This document shows positions 34,300 through 45,749 of a stretch of 64,000 bases of DNA, one piece after another. This DNA comes from Chionoecetes opilio. Taxonomy: Eukaryota > Arthropoda > Malacostraca > Decapoda > Majidae. The notes beneath the pieces are model-generated. The model had not been told where the DNA came from. It worked only from the letters and a program-made list of their open reading frames with translations, and ran no database searches. Position 1 is the stretch's first letter. The number at the start of each line of letters is the position of its first letter. The translations under genes were made by a program, and so were the position numbers. The stretch lies in contig JACEEZ010018880.1 of the NCBI GenBank assembly GCA_016584305.1, positions 86,150 to 150,149 of the forward strand, written 5' to 3'.

Positions 34300-35395
34300 C
34301 GGTGACAGGACAACTCATACGCGGACAAACTCATACCGGAACAATTTATACATGCACTTCAAACACCGGACAATTCATCCATGCTAAGTCATACCCTGGA
34401 CAATTCATGACCATGCTAATTCATAGCCTGGACATTCATACCATGCTAATGTCATACCCTGTACATTTCATACCATGCAATATCATACCCTGGACATTTC
34501 AACCATGATAATTCATAACCCTGGACAATTCATACCATGCTATTTCATAGACCCCGGACATTCATACCATGCTATTCATACCTGGACATTCAAAACCCGG
34601 ACAAATTAACCCCGTACAATTCATACCTGGACAATTCAAACCCGAACAATTCATACCCTGGACAATTCATAACTGGACAATTCATACCACGGACAATTCA
34701 CACCCCGGACAATTCCAACCCCGGACAATTCTACACCTGGACATTCATACCCTGGACTAATTCATACCCTGGACAAGTCATAACCCTGGAACAAATTCAG
34801 ACCGGACCGGCAATTCATACCCAGACAATTCATACCCCGGATAATTCATACCCCAAAGCATTCTACCCCGGAGCAATTCATACCCTGTACAATTCATACC
34901 ACCGGGAGACAATTCATAGTCCCCGACAATTCATACCCGCGGACAATTCATACCCCGGACAGTCATACACCGGACAATTCATAACCCCGGAACAAATTTA
35001 ACCCCGGACTAAATTCAATACCCCGGACAATTCATACCCCGGACAATTCATAACCCCGGACAATTCATCCCCGGAACAATTCATCCCCCGACAATTCATA
35101 CCCCGGAACAATTCATACCCCGGACAATTCATACCCAGGACGAATTCATACCCCGGACAAATTCATACCCCGGAACAATTAAAAACCCTGGACAATTCAT
35201 ACCACCGGACAATTCGATACCCCGGACAATTCATACCACCGGAACAATTCATACCCCGACAATTCATACCCTGACAATCCATACCCTGGACATTTCATAC
35301 CCGGAAAATTCATAACCCGCCCGTGACAATTCATACCCCGACAATTCAAACCCCGGAACAAATTCCATACCCCGGACAATCCATACCCCGGTCAC
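34300..35395. repeat. 17-bp minisatellite, about 62 copies
   Basis: Unit CGGACAATTCATACCCC with frequent CTGG variants at the left side. It follows the 15-bp array with a 180-bp gap and shares a GGACARTT core with it. Confidence 0.95.
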
Positions 35396-36075
35396 CGATA
35401 GTTTCTTATTGGAAATAATGGAAATATAATTTTTTTAATGTTTATAAATATTCAAGGTTATCATGGTTACTGTGGTTCATTACATTTTCTGCAGAGAAAG
35501 ATTAGTTTACATGACTCCGTGACATGTGATCGTGTGGGCGATTGACTTTAGAGTGGCGAAATGACCGGTAACCCAATAGTATAGAATGACAGAATATATA
35601 TACAATGGAGATCAATAGGCTAAAAAATTATATCAGAAATTTATTGTAGACGTAATTTTTTAAAATTATTTTCTGATTGGCGTAATGAAAGTTTGGTAAA
35701 AACGGACGAGGACTGCGCGGTCTTTTTCTGAGACACTGACTATGTTTTCCTTGCCTAAAATTAGTATTTTTTCAGATGGAGGTATTTTTATTTAACGGAA
35801 ACCAGTTTTTTTTTTTTTTGTCATTTTCATCACCCAATTCTCGGGTCGCCGTTTCCATCGATCACATTGGCCTAAACATTGGCTAACATTGATCTTAAAC
35901 ATCCATTGATCTTAAACATCCTAACATTGGCTCAACCTTCATCATGACTCCTGGTACAGGCCAGTGTATCTCCATCAGAAAACGCACTAAACCTTGGCCA
36001 GGAAATAATAGTCAGTGTCGCAGAAACCAGGGAAGTGACTTTATTACAATTTCTGTAATAAAAAAAACATCTGCT
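35396..36075. other. No gene; unoccupied relative of the SINE-bearing repeat
   Basis: Positions 35,590-35,790 match the flanks of the family-2 SINE at 22,100-22,600 (AGATCAATAGGCTA, TTTCTGATTGG, GGACGAGGACTGCGCGGTC, TGAGACACTGACTA) but lack the SINE. Short CATTGATCTTAAACAT repeats occur at 35,885-35,925. Confidence 0.55.
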
Positions 36076-36079
36076 TCAC

Positions 36080-38255
36080 ACACCCTGCAGGAGCAGGGTT
36101 TGGTTAGCAGGAGGCAAGTGTGTGAGGGCAGGAGGCAGAGTGTGTGAGGCTGAGGCAGGGTGTGTAGCAGGAGGCAGGGTGTGTGGGCAGTGAGGCAGGT
36201 GGTGAGGCAGGAGGCAGGGTGGTGTGAGCAGGAGGCAAGGTGTGTGAGGCAGGAGCAGGGTGTGTGAGGCGGAATCAGGGTGTGTGAGGCAAGGATGCCA
36301 GGGTGTGGTGGAGGCATGAGGCCAGTGTGTGAGGCAGAGGCAGGGTGTGGTGATGCAGGAGGCAGGGTGTCTGAGGCACGAAGCAGGTGTGGAGCAGGAG
36401 GGCAGGTGTGGGAGGCAGAAGCAGGGTGTGGAGGCATTAGGCAGGTGTGTGAGGCGGAGGCAGGTGTGGGGGCAGGAGGCAGGGTGTGGGAAGGACGAGG
36501 CAGGGTCCTGGGAGGCATGAGGCGAGGGTGTGTGAGGCAGGAGGCGAGGGTGTGTAGCAGATCCGGGTGTGGAGTCAGGAGCAGGTGTGGTTGGGCGAGG
36601 CAGGTGCTGTGGATGCAGGAGCAGGGTGTGTAGCAGGAAGCAGGGTGTGTGAGGCAGGAGGCAGGGTGTGTGAGGCAGGAGGCAGGGTGGTGGGAGGGCA
36701 GGAGCAGGTGTGTGAAGGCGAGAGGCAGGTGTGTGAGGCAGGGAAGCAGGTGTGGGAGCCATTAGGCAGGGTGTAGTGAGGCAGGAGCAGGTGTGTGAGG
36801 CAGGAGGCAGGTGTGGGGAAGGAGGAGCAGGTCTGGAGGCAGTAGGCAGGGTGTGGGAGGGCAGGAGGCAGGGTTGGAGCATGAGGACAGGGTTTCGTGT
36901 AGAGGCACGGAGGCAGGGTGGGGGAGGCGAGGAGGCAGGGTGTGTGAGGGCAGGAGGCAGGGTGTGGGAAGGAGGGAGCAGGGTCTGGGAGCAGGAGGCA
37001 GGGTGTGGGAGGCAGGAGGCCAGGTGTGTGAGGCAGGAGGCAGGGTGTGGGAGGCAGGAGGCAGGGTGTGGGAGGCAGTAGGCAGGGCGTGGGAGGCAGG
37101 AGGCAGGGTGTGTGAGGCAGTCGGCAGGGGTGTGGGAAGGAGGAGGAGGGTCTGGGAAGCAGGAGGCAGGGTGTGAGGAAGGCAGGAGGCAGGGTGTGGG
37201 AGGCAGGAGGCAGGGTGTGGGGGCAGGAGCAGGGGTGTGGAGGCAGGAAGCAGGTGTGGAGGCAGGAAGCAGGGTGTGTGGAGGCAGGAGGCAGGGTGTG
37301 TGGGCATGAGGCAGGGTGTGAGGAGGCAGGAAGCATGGTGTGGGAGTATAAAGCAGGTTTGTGAAGCATTAGGCAGGGTGTGTGGAGGCAGGAAGCAGGG
37401 TGTGAGGCAGGAGGCAGGGTGTGGTGAGGCAGCAGGCATAGGGTGGGAGGCAGGAGGCCAGGAAGCGGGTGTGGAGGCAGGAGGCAGGTGTTTGAGCCGG
37501 AAAGCAGGGTGTGAGGCAGAAGGCAGGGTGTGTGAGGCAGGAGGCAGAGGGGTGGGCAGGAAGGAGGCAGGGAAGCAGGTGTTGAGGCAGAGAGCAGGTG
37601 TGTGAGGCGGAAGCAGGGTGTGAGGGCAGGAGGCAGGGTGATGTGAGTAGGGAAAAGGGTGTGTGAGGCAGGAAGCGTGGTGTGTGAGGCAGGAGCAGGT
37701 GTGGGAGGCAAGAGGCAGGTTGTGTGAGGCAGGAAGCAGAAGTGTGAGGTCAGAGGCAGGTGTGTGAGGCAGGAGGCAGTCGTGTGGAGGCAAGATGGCA
37801 GGGTGTGTGGGGCAGGAAGCAGGAAGTGTGAGGCAGGAGGCAGGGTGTGTGATGCAGGAAGCAGGGTGTTTGAGGCAGGACGTTGTGCTAGGCAGGAGTC
37901 ATGGTGGTGGGAGCAAGTAGGCAGGTGTGTGAGGCAGGAAAGCAGGAAGGGAGGCAGTAGGCCAGGGTGTGTGAGGCAGGAGGCAGGGTGTGGGAGCAAG
38001 AGGCATGTTTGTGAGGCAGGAAGCAGGAATGTGGAGGCAGGAGGCAAGGGTGTGTGAGGCGGAGCAGGGTGTGTGAGGCAGGAGGCAGGGTGTGGGAGGG
38101 CAAGAGGCCAGGGTGTGTGAGGCAGGAATGATCAGGGTGTGTGAGCAGGAGGCCGGGTGTGGGAGGCAAGAGGCAGGGTGTTGTGAAGGCAGGAATCAGG
38201 AAGTGTGAGGCAGGAGGCAGGGTGGGTGTGAGGCAGGAGGCAGGTGTGTGTACAG
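36080..38255. repeat. 21-bp minisatellite array 2, about 2.2 kb
   Basis: Same GTGTGTGAGGCAGGAGGC unit and orientation as array 1. It ends 50 bases upstream of the zinc-finger exon's acceptor site. Long minus-strand frames (490 and 343 codons) are repeat artefacts. Confidence 0.93.
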
Positions 38256-38308
38256 TGTGAGGCAGCGCGTGGCTCTCTTTGTCCTGAACTGTGTTCCACT
38301 GTTTGGCA

Positions 38309-39932
38309 GGTGGGGGGTCACAGTACACCAGCTGGAGTGTTCTGCTGCACACTAGGCATCTCGCGCTGGTATCCTAAAGCTTCCTGCAAGGACCGGCCCC
38401 ATGTGTGCTGCTCACGAGTATTGCTGCGGTGTCGGCAGTGGCAGGAGGCAAGCCAACCACGTGCACTGCCTGGAGCAGCAGGCAGTCTGTCTCAGCTGTG
38501 GGGAGGCACAGGAGTGATGGCAGAGAATCAACTGGAGGGGCCGGCAGCTCAGGCAAGAAAGAGAGAGGCAGTTTTGTTGGCTCCAATTTGTAATCATTCA
38601 GATGCAAGAGTGTGCTTAAGAGAATTTCCTGATACACAGTGGCTCAAGATTATGAATGCTGGAGTTGGGGTGAAATTTTAAATCGTAAGTCTCACCTCAC
38701 CCGACACACCACTGACACACAGTGGTGTTGAAATCTGATGCCTTGAGTGGTGGGAAAGAATTTCATGTTAAGTCTGCCCTCAACCAAACACCCTGGAAAC
38801 CCAGTGGTGTTAAAAATCATCAAAAAAGAATGTCCTGAGTGTGGTAAAATTTACTCAGCAGTCTAGCCTCACCGACACTCCCTGTACAACACAGTGTGTT
38901 AAAGAAATATCAATGCTGGAGTGTGGGCAAGGATTTACTACCTATCAAACTCACCAAACAGCCTGACACACACTGATTTGAGGGAGTTCAAATGTGATGT
39001 TTGTGGCAAGTGTTTCAAGACAAAGCAATGCATTGCCAGCCACGTGAAGATTCACATGAAGCACTTGTTCAACCTGAGTACACACAGTGGTGACAAGAAT
39101 CATGAATGTCTGGAGTGTGGCAAAAGATTTACTAAGAAGTCTCACCTCACCCAACACACCCTGACACACAGAGGTGTTAAAAATTATGAATGTCTGGAGT
39201 GTGGGCAAAGATTTTCTCAGAAGTCTCACCTCACCCAACACTCCCTGATACACAGTGGTGTTAAGAAATATAGATGTTTAGAGTGTGGGAAAAGATTTTA
39301 TGCTCAGTCTCACCTCAACAAACACGCCCTGACACACAGTGATGTTAAAAATCATGAATGTCTGGAGTGTGGGAAAAGATTTTATGTTAAGTCTGACCTC
39401 AACAAACACGCCCTGACACACAGTGGTGTTAAAAATCATGAATGTGTAGAGTGTGGGAAAAGATTTTATGTTAAGTCTGACCTCAACAAACACGCCCTGA
39501 CACACAGTGGTGATAATAATCATGAATGCTTAGAGTGTGGGAAAATATTTTGTGTTCGGTCTGACCTCACCAGACATGCCCTGACACACAGTGGTGTTAA
39601 AAATCATGAATGTCTGGAGTGTGAGAAAAGATTTTATGTTAAGTCTGCTCTCACCAGACACGCCCTGACACACAGTGGTGTTAAAAATCATGAATGTCTG
39701 GAGTGTGGGAAAAGATTTTATGTTAAGTCTGCCCTCAACAAACACGCCCTGACACACAGTGGTGTTAAAAATCATGAATGTGTAGAGTGGTGGGAAAAAT
39801 TTTATGTTAGTCTGCCTCACCAGACACATACGCCTTGAGGCTTCTGGTTTGAGGCAAGTTCAAGTGTGATGTTTGTAAGAAGTGTTTCAAGACAAAGGGT
39901 GAAATTGCCAGGCACGTGAAGATCCACTTTTG
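38309..39932 (+). CDS. C2H2 zinc-finger protein, terminal exon, with frame disruptions
   Basis: Probable last coding exon after TTTGGCAG (acceptor at 38,308). Fingers before 38,920 are frame-broken. From 38,921 to 39,838 the frame is open: one atypical finger (FKCDVCGKCF...HVKIH), then eight standard fingers every 28 residues (84 bp) with the C-x2-C-x12-H-x3-H pattern and a conserved THSGVKN linker instead of the usual TGEKP. A ninth finger is broken by an extra base near 39,788. A final finger (FKCDVCKKCF...HVKIHF-stop) is intact in another frame at 39,860-39,932 and mirrors the first. The open segment has no upstream ATG, so it continues from earlier sequence. The recognition positions are nearly uniform (VSDK, VSDR, VSAR, VSAK, KSHQ, QSHQ, ASHK). 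Expected to be a nuclear DNA-binding factor, partner unknown. A degenerate paralogue lies at 16.1-17.05 kb. Confidence 0.72.
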
Positions 39933-39949
39933 AGGTGGTGTGTTGTGTG

Positions 39950-40735
39950 GACAAATGTGGTAGTAGGAGTGTGGCAATGGGTGGTGGTGGTGGTGGTGGT
40001 GGACAGAGTGTTACATGTGTGGTGGTAGGAGTGTGGCAATGGGTGGTGGTGGTGGTGGTGGACAGTGTGTTACATGTGTGGTGGTAGGAGTGTGGCAATG
40101 GGTGGTGGTGGTGGTGGACAGAGTGTTACATGTGTGGTGGTAGGAGTGTGGCAATGGGTGGTGGTGGTGGTGGACAGAGTGTTACCATGTGTTGTGGGTA
40201 GGAGTGTGGCAATGGTGGTGGTGGACAGAGTGTTTTACAACATGTGTGGTGGTATGTAGTGTGGCAATGGGTGGTGTGTGGTGGACAGAGTGTTACATGT
40301 GTGGTGGTAGGTAGTGTGGCAATGGGTGTGGTGGTGTAGGACAGAGTGTTACTTGTGGTGGCAGGATGTGGCAATGGGTGGTGGTGGTGGAGGACAGAGT
40401 GTTACATGTGTGGTGGTATGAGTGTGGCAATGTGGTGGTGGTGGTTGGACAGAGTGTTACATGTGTGGTGGTAGTGAGTGTGGCAATGGTGGTGGTGGAC
40501 AGAGTGTTACATGTGTGGTGGTATGAGTGTGGCAAGGTGGTGGTGGTGGTGACAGTGTGTGTACATTGTGGTGGTAGGAGTGTGGCAATGGTGGTGTGGT
40601 GGTGGACATGTGTGAACATGTGTGTGGTAGGAGGTGGCAATGGGTGGTGTGGTGGTGGACAGTGTGTTACATGTGTGTGGTAGGAGTGTGGCAATGGTGG
40701 TGGTGTGGGGGACAGTGTGTTACAATTGTTGTGGT
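39950..40735. repeat. About 60-bp minisatellite downstream of the zinc-finger gene
   Basis: Units contain GTAGGAGTGTGGCAATGG, a variable (TGG)n block, and GACAGAGTGTTACATGTG; about 13 copies. A single degraded unit follows the other zinc-finger relic at 17,100, so the flank was duplicated with the gene and expanded here only. Confidence 0.88.
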
Positions 40736-40774
40736 AGTATTTCGTACATATAACATATAGGTTTTATGCTACGT

Positions 40775-41095
40775 ATACTAGTTCTATTGAATGTAGTATA
40801 GTATAATGGGTGTAGTTTTGTAGAGTAGAGTGTAGTGTAGTAGTAGTATAATGGGTGTAGTTGTTGTAGTAGTGAGTCGTAGTAGTAGTATAATGGGTGA
40901 GTTGTAGTATAGGTGGAGTTAGTAGTAGTATCATGGGTTTAGTTGTCGTAGCTAGGTGGAGTAGTAGTAGTAGTATAGTATTAGATAGTAGTAGTAGGTA
41001 GTATTAGTAGTATTAGTAGTGTACATTAGTAGGCGAAGGAGAGGAGAGAGAAGAGGAGAGGAGGAAGGTGAGAGGAGGATTTTTACAATTATGAA
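40775..41095. repeat. TAG-type trinucleotide repeat and AG-rich tail
   Basis: (GTA)n with GTATAATGGGTGTAGTT interruptions, then GAGGAGAGAGG at 41,040-41,075. The purine block abuts the LINE 3' end that follows. Confidence 0.8.
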
Positions 41096-42480
41096 TTACA
41101 TAGGAATAAACATACACCAGATGACCTAATGGTCTATCGCGAGGGTGAGTCTGCTAGCACTAAATCCTACTGAACTCTCAACTACTTGTAAGAAAACACT
41201 TGCAACAAATGATACCATGTCCCTGAAAGAAGGATTGGAACCTGAATTTTCAATAGTGCAAATGATAGATATGAAAAATACTACATACAACCTACCAACT
41301 ACCACTTACAACTAATCAGTGACGGGGGACTATATATGAATTCCGCACTATCAATGCCTATTTACTTGACAGGGCGCGTCAAAAGTCTGTTTTAAATGTA
41401 GTTATTGTGCTGGCTCCGAAAAATTTGCTGTTAACTTGTTCCATCCATCGATCAACCGACTCTAAATTGAAATAATTTTACGGAGATCGGTGATGCAACG
41501 TTGACGCGTTTAGTTTTAAACTATTATTTTCATGTTGTCACTATGAGTTGAACGCTCGATGGTTCTCATGATTACTGACATCAAATCCTTTTAGGATCTT
41601 AAAGGTTTCTATCAAGTCCCACGGATGCTTCGATCCTTTCAGGAAAACATATTTAGTTTCCGCAGTCTCTCTTCATAGATGAATTTTCCATAGAATCAAA
41701 TTGTTTTGGGGTTTGATCTCATTTTGCACTGATTCCATTTGGCTTGATCTTTTATGAAACCGGGCGCCCAGAATTGACATGCATATATTCCAAGTGCGGC
41801 CTAACCAAGGAAGAAAAGAAAAACGTGTATATTGTGTCATTACTTTCGGATTTTTATTGTTCAAAAGTTGCGTTTATAAAGCCAACTCATATTTTGCCTT
41901 TTTACTGACAGCTAGCAATGCGGACTGGTTTTCATATCCTTACTGATTGATGGCAGCTAAATCCTTTTCCGCTGTACTAACAGTTTAACGATTTTTTTGC
42001 ATTGATATTATATTTGAGGTTATCGTTGTCCTATATGCATTACTTTACTATATAGGATTGAATTTTTAATAGCCATTCTACACTCCAATCTGATAGTTGT
42101 CGAGTATCCACTTGGTATGAGTTTCGCCGTTTTCTCTAGTATATGTTTTTACCGCCTAATTTGGTGTCATCTGCAATTTCGATATTTTAGATACAAGTCC
42201 GCAGTGCCAGATCGTTTGATATATATCAGAAAAAGAGCAAGACCCAACAGGCCCTGAGGCACCCCACTAGTACATCTAACCAATTCAGATGCCTCGCCCT
42301 TTATTACTACCCGTTTTTACGATTTGACCAATGCCAATCCATTAGCATAATGCTCTCCTAAGCCATGTGCCCTTAGCTTGGTCCCGTCGCTATGTGGACT
42401 GTATCGAGGCTTTTCTGAAAATCAAGGTATATTACATCCGAGGGAATTTTAAGCGTCCCAGTTTGAATAACTGACATTAA
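41096..42480 (-). mobile_element. LINE reverse transcriptase relic, CR1/Jockey-like, with 3' end
   Basis: Minus strand. The RT fingers/palm start is seen near 42,440 as DVIYLDFQKSLDTV (family: DVIYLDFQKAFDTVPH). Further along: YEERLRKLNMFSL and WDLIETFKILKGFD at 41,690-41,560, then WNKLTANFSEP. The 3' end includes ASRLTLAIDH-stop-VIWCMFIPM near 41,110, a tail familiar from decapod LINEs. Many stops and frameshifts are present, including within the region where the catalytic FADD should be. Confidence 0.72.
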
Positions 42481-42539
42481 AAAATCGAGTATGTTTGAGT
42501 TATCCCTACAAATGTAGGTTACCAGTATCCTAAGCGCGT

Positions 42540-43741
42540 CGTGTCTGGTCTGAACGCCGACTTGAGTTTCGACTAGGGGAGGCTTGCAGCCTATTTGGAT
42601 CTCCAACGGAAGCGTTTGACTCAGTGATCGTGAGTCACTAGGATCTTCTGCTACTTCGAGGGATTCCCCTGCAAGGACTAATTGTTTTGATAACTGGTCT
42701 GTATTTGGGACTGAGATTGCTGTGAGTGTGGCAGGTGTATCCAGCTTCTTTTCCTGTGAATACAGAGTGAGGCAAGGGTTCGTCCCGTGCCCCATCACTT
42801 TTCACGCTTGTATGGACTGTTATTGGGGGGGGAACAGGGAATGTGTAAGATCAAAGTGATGTGAGCTCGTCGCACACCAGATCACTGATCTTTTGTTTTT
42901 TGCCGATGATGCAGTAATCTTTGCTGAGGCGATCGCTGGGGTCCTGGTGATGGGCTCTCGAGGCGCTGCAACGAGGCGGCCAAGCCTTTGGGGAACTTGA
43001 GGTCATCCTGGCTCAGACCAAGGTCAGGTTATTTGAGAATTACTAATAAGTCGTACAGTCTTTCATCGCTTTGGGCGAGGAGGTCAGTAGATCTTGGAAA
43101 GTTATACATACTTGGTACGCAGTCCATAATGACGGCGGGTCACGTCAAGAAGTCTTACGAGTACGGATTGGCATAGCCCACGGTGTTATGGACTCGCTCA
43201 GCGGAGTATTTGGCGTTGTGACGGTACTGTGCAAGGAGACAAAGATCCGGATCTTCAAGTCGCTTGTAGATCCCTGTCTACTCTATGGTTTTGAAGACAT
43301 GGACACTAAATAGTGACTTGGAAGAGACGTAATCAATGCCTTTTGTATAAGTGTCTTCGCAGAATCATGGGGTATCGCTGGGATGATTACGCGTCAAATC
43401 ACGATTGCACCGGGGGGGGGGGGGGTGAGACTGAATCGAGGGCCTATTACCTGCATAGTCCTCAGCGCCTAACTTCGGCTATATGGGCATGTGGCAAGCG
43501 CTAAAACCCTGGAAACCGATCCATTCGCATCGGGTTGTATCTGCAAGAGACAGGATCCGGCGTGGAGGAGGCCGAAGGGGGCGCCCACAAAGGCTCGTGG
43601 CTGGGGCAAGTTAGATGTTCTTGTCGCGAGTTGCATTGTATGGGAAAGGAGCCCTGCATGGGAACTCCGCGCGTGGTACCCCCAGTGAGTGGCGGTCGTG
43701 AGGGTGGGCGGGCGACGCGCCCCCCGCTTATGCCCCAATGA
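42540..43741 (+). mobile_element. LINE reverse transcriptase relic, I/RTE-like
   Basis: Plus strand, opposite to the preceding LINE. EAFDSV (about 42,610) begins the palm, the catalytic motif FADDAVIFAE is at about 42,899-42,928, then YLGSAVHNDGGS-like at 43,110, TKIRIFKSLV at 43,240, YGFEDMDT, CLRRIMGYRWDDY at 43,340-43,390, and WRRPKGAP and ATRPPLMPQ-stop near 43,570 and 43,741. Several frameshifts, including at a (G)13 run near 43,413. The clade is judged from the GYRW and WRRPRGRP-type C-terminal blocks and is not certain. Confidence 0.72.
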
Positions 43742-43779
43742 TGATTGTTGATTTGTTAAGCAGGATCTTTATTTTCGAA

Positions 43780-44081
43780 AATCCTGCGAAGGAGGAGGAG
43801 GAGGGAGGTAATGAGGATGGGAGGAGGGGGTAGGAGGAAGTGTAGAGGGGAGGATTAGGAGTGAGGAGAGGAGGAAGGCCTAGGAGGAGGAGGAGGAGGA
43901 GGAAGAGGAGAAGGAAGAATAGGAATATTTAGAGGAGGGAAGGGTGCGAGGGGAAGAGAGAAGCAAGAAGGGAAAGAAGGCAGTCGGTAGAAGACAGGTA
44001 AAAGATAGGAGGTTATTAATTAAGTGTATTTTTCAGAGAGAGAGGAGAGAGAGGAGATGAGAGAGATCAGAGGAGGAGAGA

Positions 44082-44124
<43 letters not shown>

Positions 44125-44130
44125 CTCACA
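43780..44130. repeat. AGG/AG-rich purine tract
   Basis: GAGGAGGAGG-type repeats with an (AG)n end at 44,030-44,130, immediately after the LINE 3' end. Confidence 0.85.
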
Positions 44131-44640
44131 AATATAGTAGAAAATCAAGGTTACTCAATACTCATATCGAAAACTACTAAGAAATGTAAACCCACATCAG
44201 GCACTTTCTTAACTACTTCATCTTAAATCTCCGCCCTTTATTATCAAACACTAGAAAACTGAATATCCCAACATCTTCGTAATTTTGAAGAAATTAATTT
44301 TTTTTTTTTTAAATCAAGTATCTTTTTTGTATCACTCTAGAAAGTTTACGTTTTGACAATTTAAGCAAGACAAAATTTTACACAAACAATTGAATATCCA
44401 AAAAAACGTAATTATGAACGAATAAACAACAAAACGTTTAAATTCAAGTTTTTTATCCCATTTATAATATAGATTTTACTTTGTACGGGACAATTTTAGA
44501 AAGACATCTTTTCTATACCTTTCATTCCACGCAACATATTCCCTGTAATGAGTACTCTATTATCTATAAAAAAAAGACTTTACAGGCAAAAAATATGCGA
44601 ACACAGGTAGATTTGTGTTTTCAATTTGAGTGGCTCACTT
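44131..44640. other. AT-rich sequence, nothing recognised
   Basis: About 500 bases between two (AG)n tracts. No gene, repeat family or regulatory site supported. Confidence 0.4.
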
Positions 44641-44644
44641 AAAA

Positions 44645-44885
44645 GAAGGAGGGTTAATGGAAGGAGGGGAGGAGGAGGGGAGAGAGAGAGAGAGAGTGTA
44701 GGGTAGAGGAGAGAGAGGGAGGTGGGTGGAGAGAGAGAGAGATGTAACCTTTAGTCTTAAGTTTACTATGCTCCAATGTAATGTTGAAGTAGTACTTCTC
44801 TGTAAACTGTTCATTTTGATGAATAAAATAAATAAAGAGTAGCGAGAGAGAGAGGAGAGGAGAGAGAAGAGAGAGGAGAGAGGAT

Positions 44886-44941
<56 letters not shown>

Positions 44942-44971
44942 GGAGAGAGCAGAGAGAGACGAGAGAGAAGA

Positions 44972-45003
<32 letters not shown>

Positions 45004-45049
45004 TAGATAGAGGAGGAGAGAGTAGAGAGAGAGAGAGACGAGAGGAGAG

Positions 45050-45088
<39 letters not shown>

Positions 45089-45111
45089 GGTAGAGAGAGA
45101 GCGGCTATATC

Positions 45112-45159
<48 letters not shown>

Positions 45160-45216
45160 AGAGGAGAGAGAGAGAGAGAGAAGAGAGAGGAGAGAGAGAG
45201 AGAGAGAGCGAGGGAG

Positions 45217-45251
<35 letters not shown>

Positions 45252-45252
45252 T
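44645..45252. repeat. (AG)n microsatellite with interruptions
   Basis: Mostly GA repeats, with a 110-bp non-repetitive island at 44,745-44,845. The Ser/Leu frames on the minus strand are repeat products. Confidence 0.92.
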
Positions 45253-45749
45253 TGCAAGTAAAGTGGGATGGATGGAATTTCATGGATGTAGTAGAAGATG
45301 CAAACAAGACGGAATAAAGGGTGTGAAGGAGATGCAAGGGAAAGGGTGGAGAGATGGAGGGTAAAAAGGAGAATTGGGAAGAGACTTTTGAAATGAATTG
45401 AAGTTTGTCTATCCTCTGCTAAGGTTATATTGAATTTAAATATTTTTTTCGTGAGCCAATTTAGTAAAGGTTTTTGCATCGTTGCTTGTTAAACCCCCTT
45501 TTCCTTCCCTTACCTTCTACCTCTAATTACCTAGTTTCTTTTATCTATTATACATCCTTCCTTGATTGTTAACTTTGTGTTTTTCTTTTATTATAGATTT
45601 TTTCCTCGTTTTAGTCATATAATTTCCTTGTTTGATTTGGGGATTTATGTAGTTTATGTTATTAGTGGGTATCTCTGTCTACTGTTTTTTATTAGGCTGT
45701 TTTTTTTTTTCTATCTCCATGTTTCATTCACAATCGTTTTTTATTTTAG

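Noticed and set aside
33475..35395. CRISPR-like array of short regular repeats
   Set aside because: Units are contiguous 15- and 17-bp tandem copies with no unique spacers, and the DNA is eukaryotic.
36575..38047. 490- and 343-codon minus-strand frames
   Set aside because: Same 21-bp repeat artefact as array 1.
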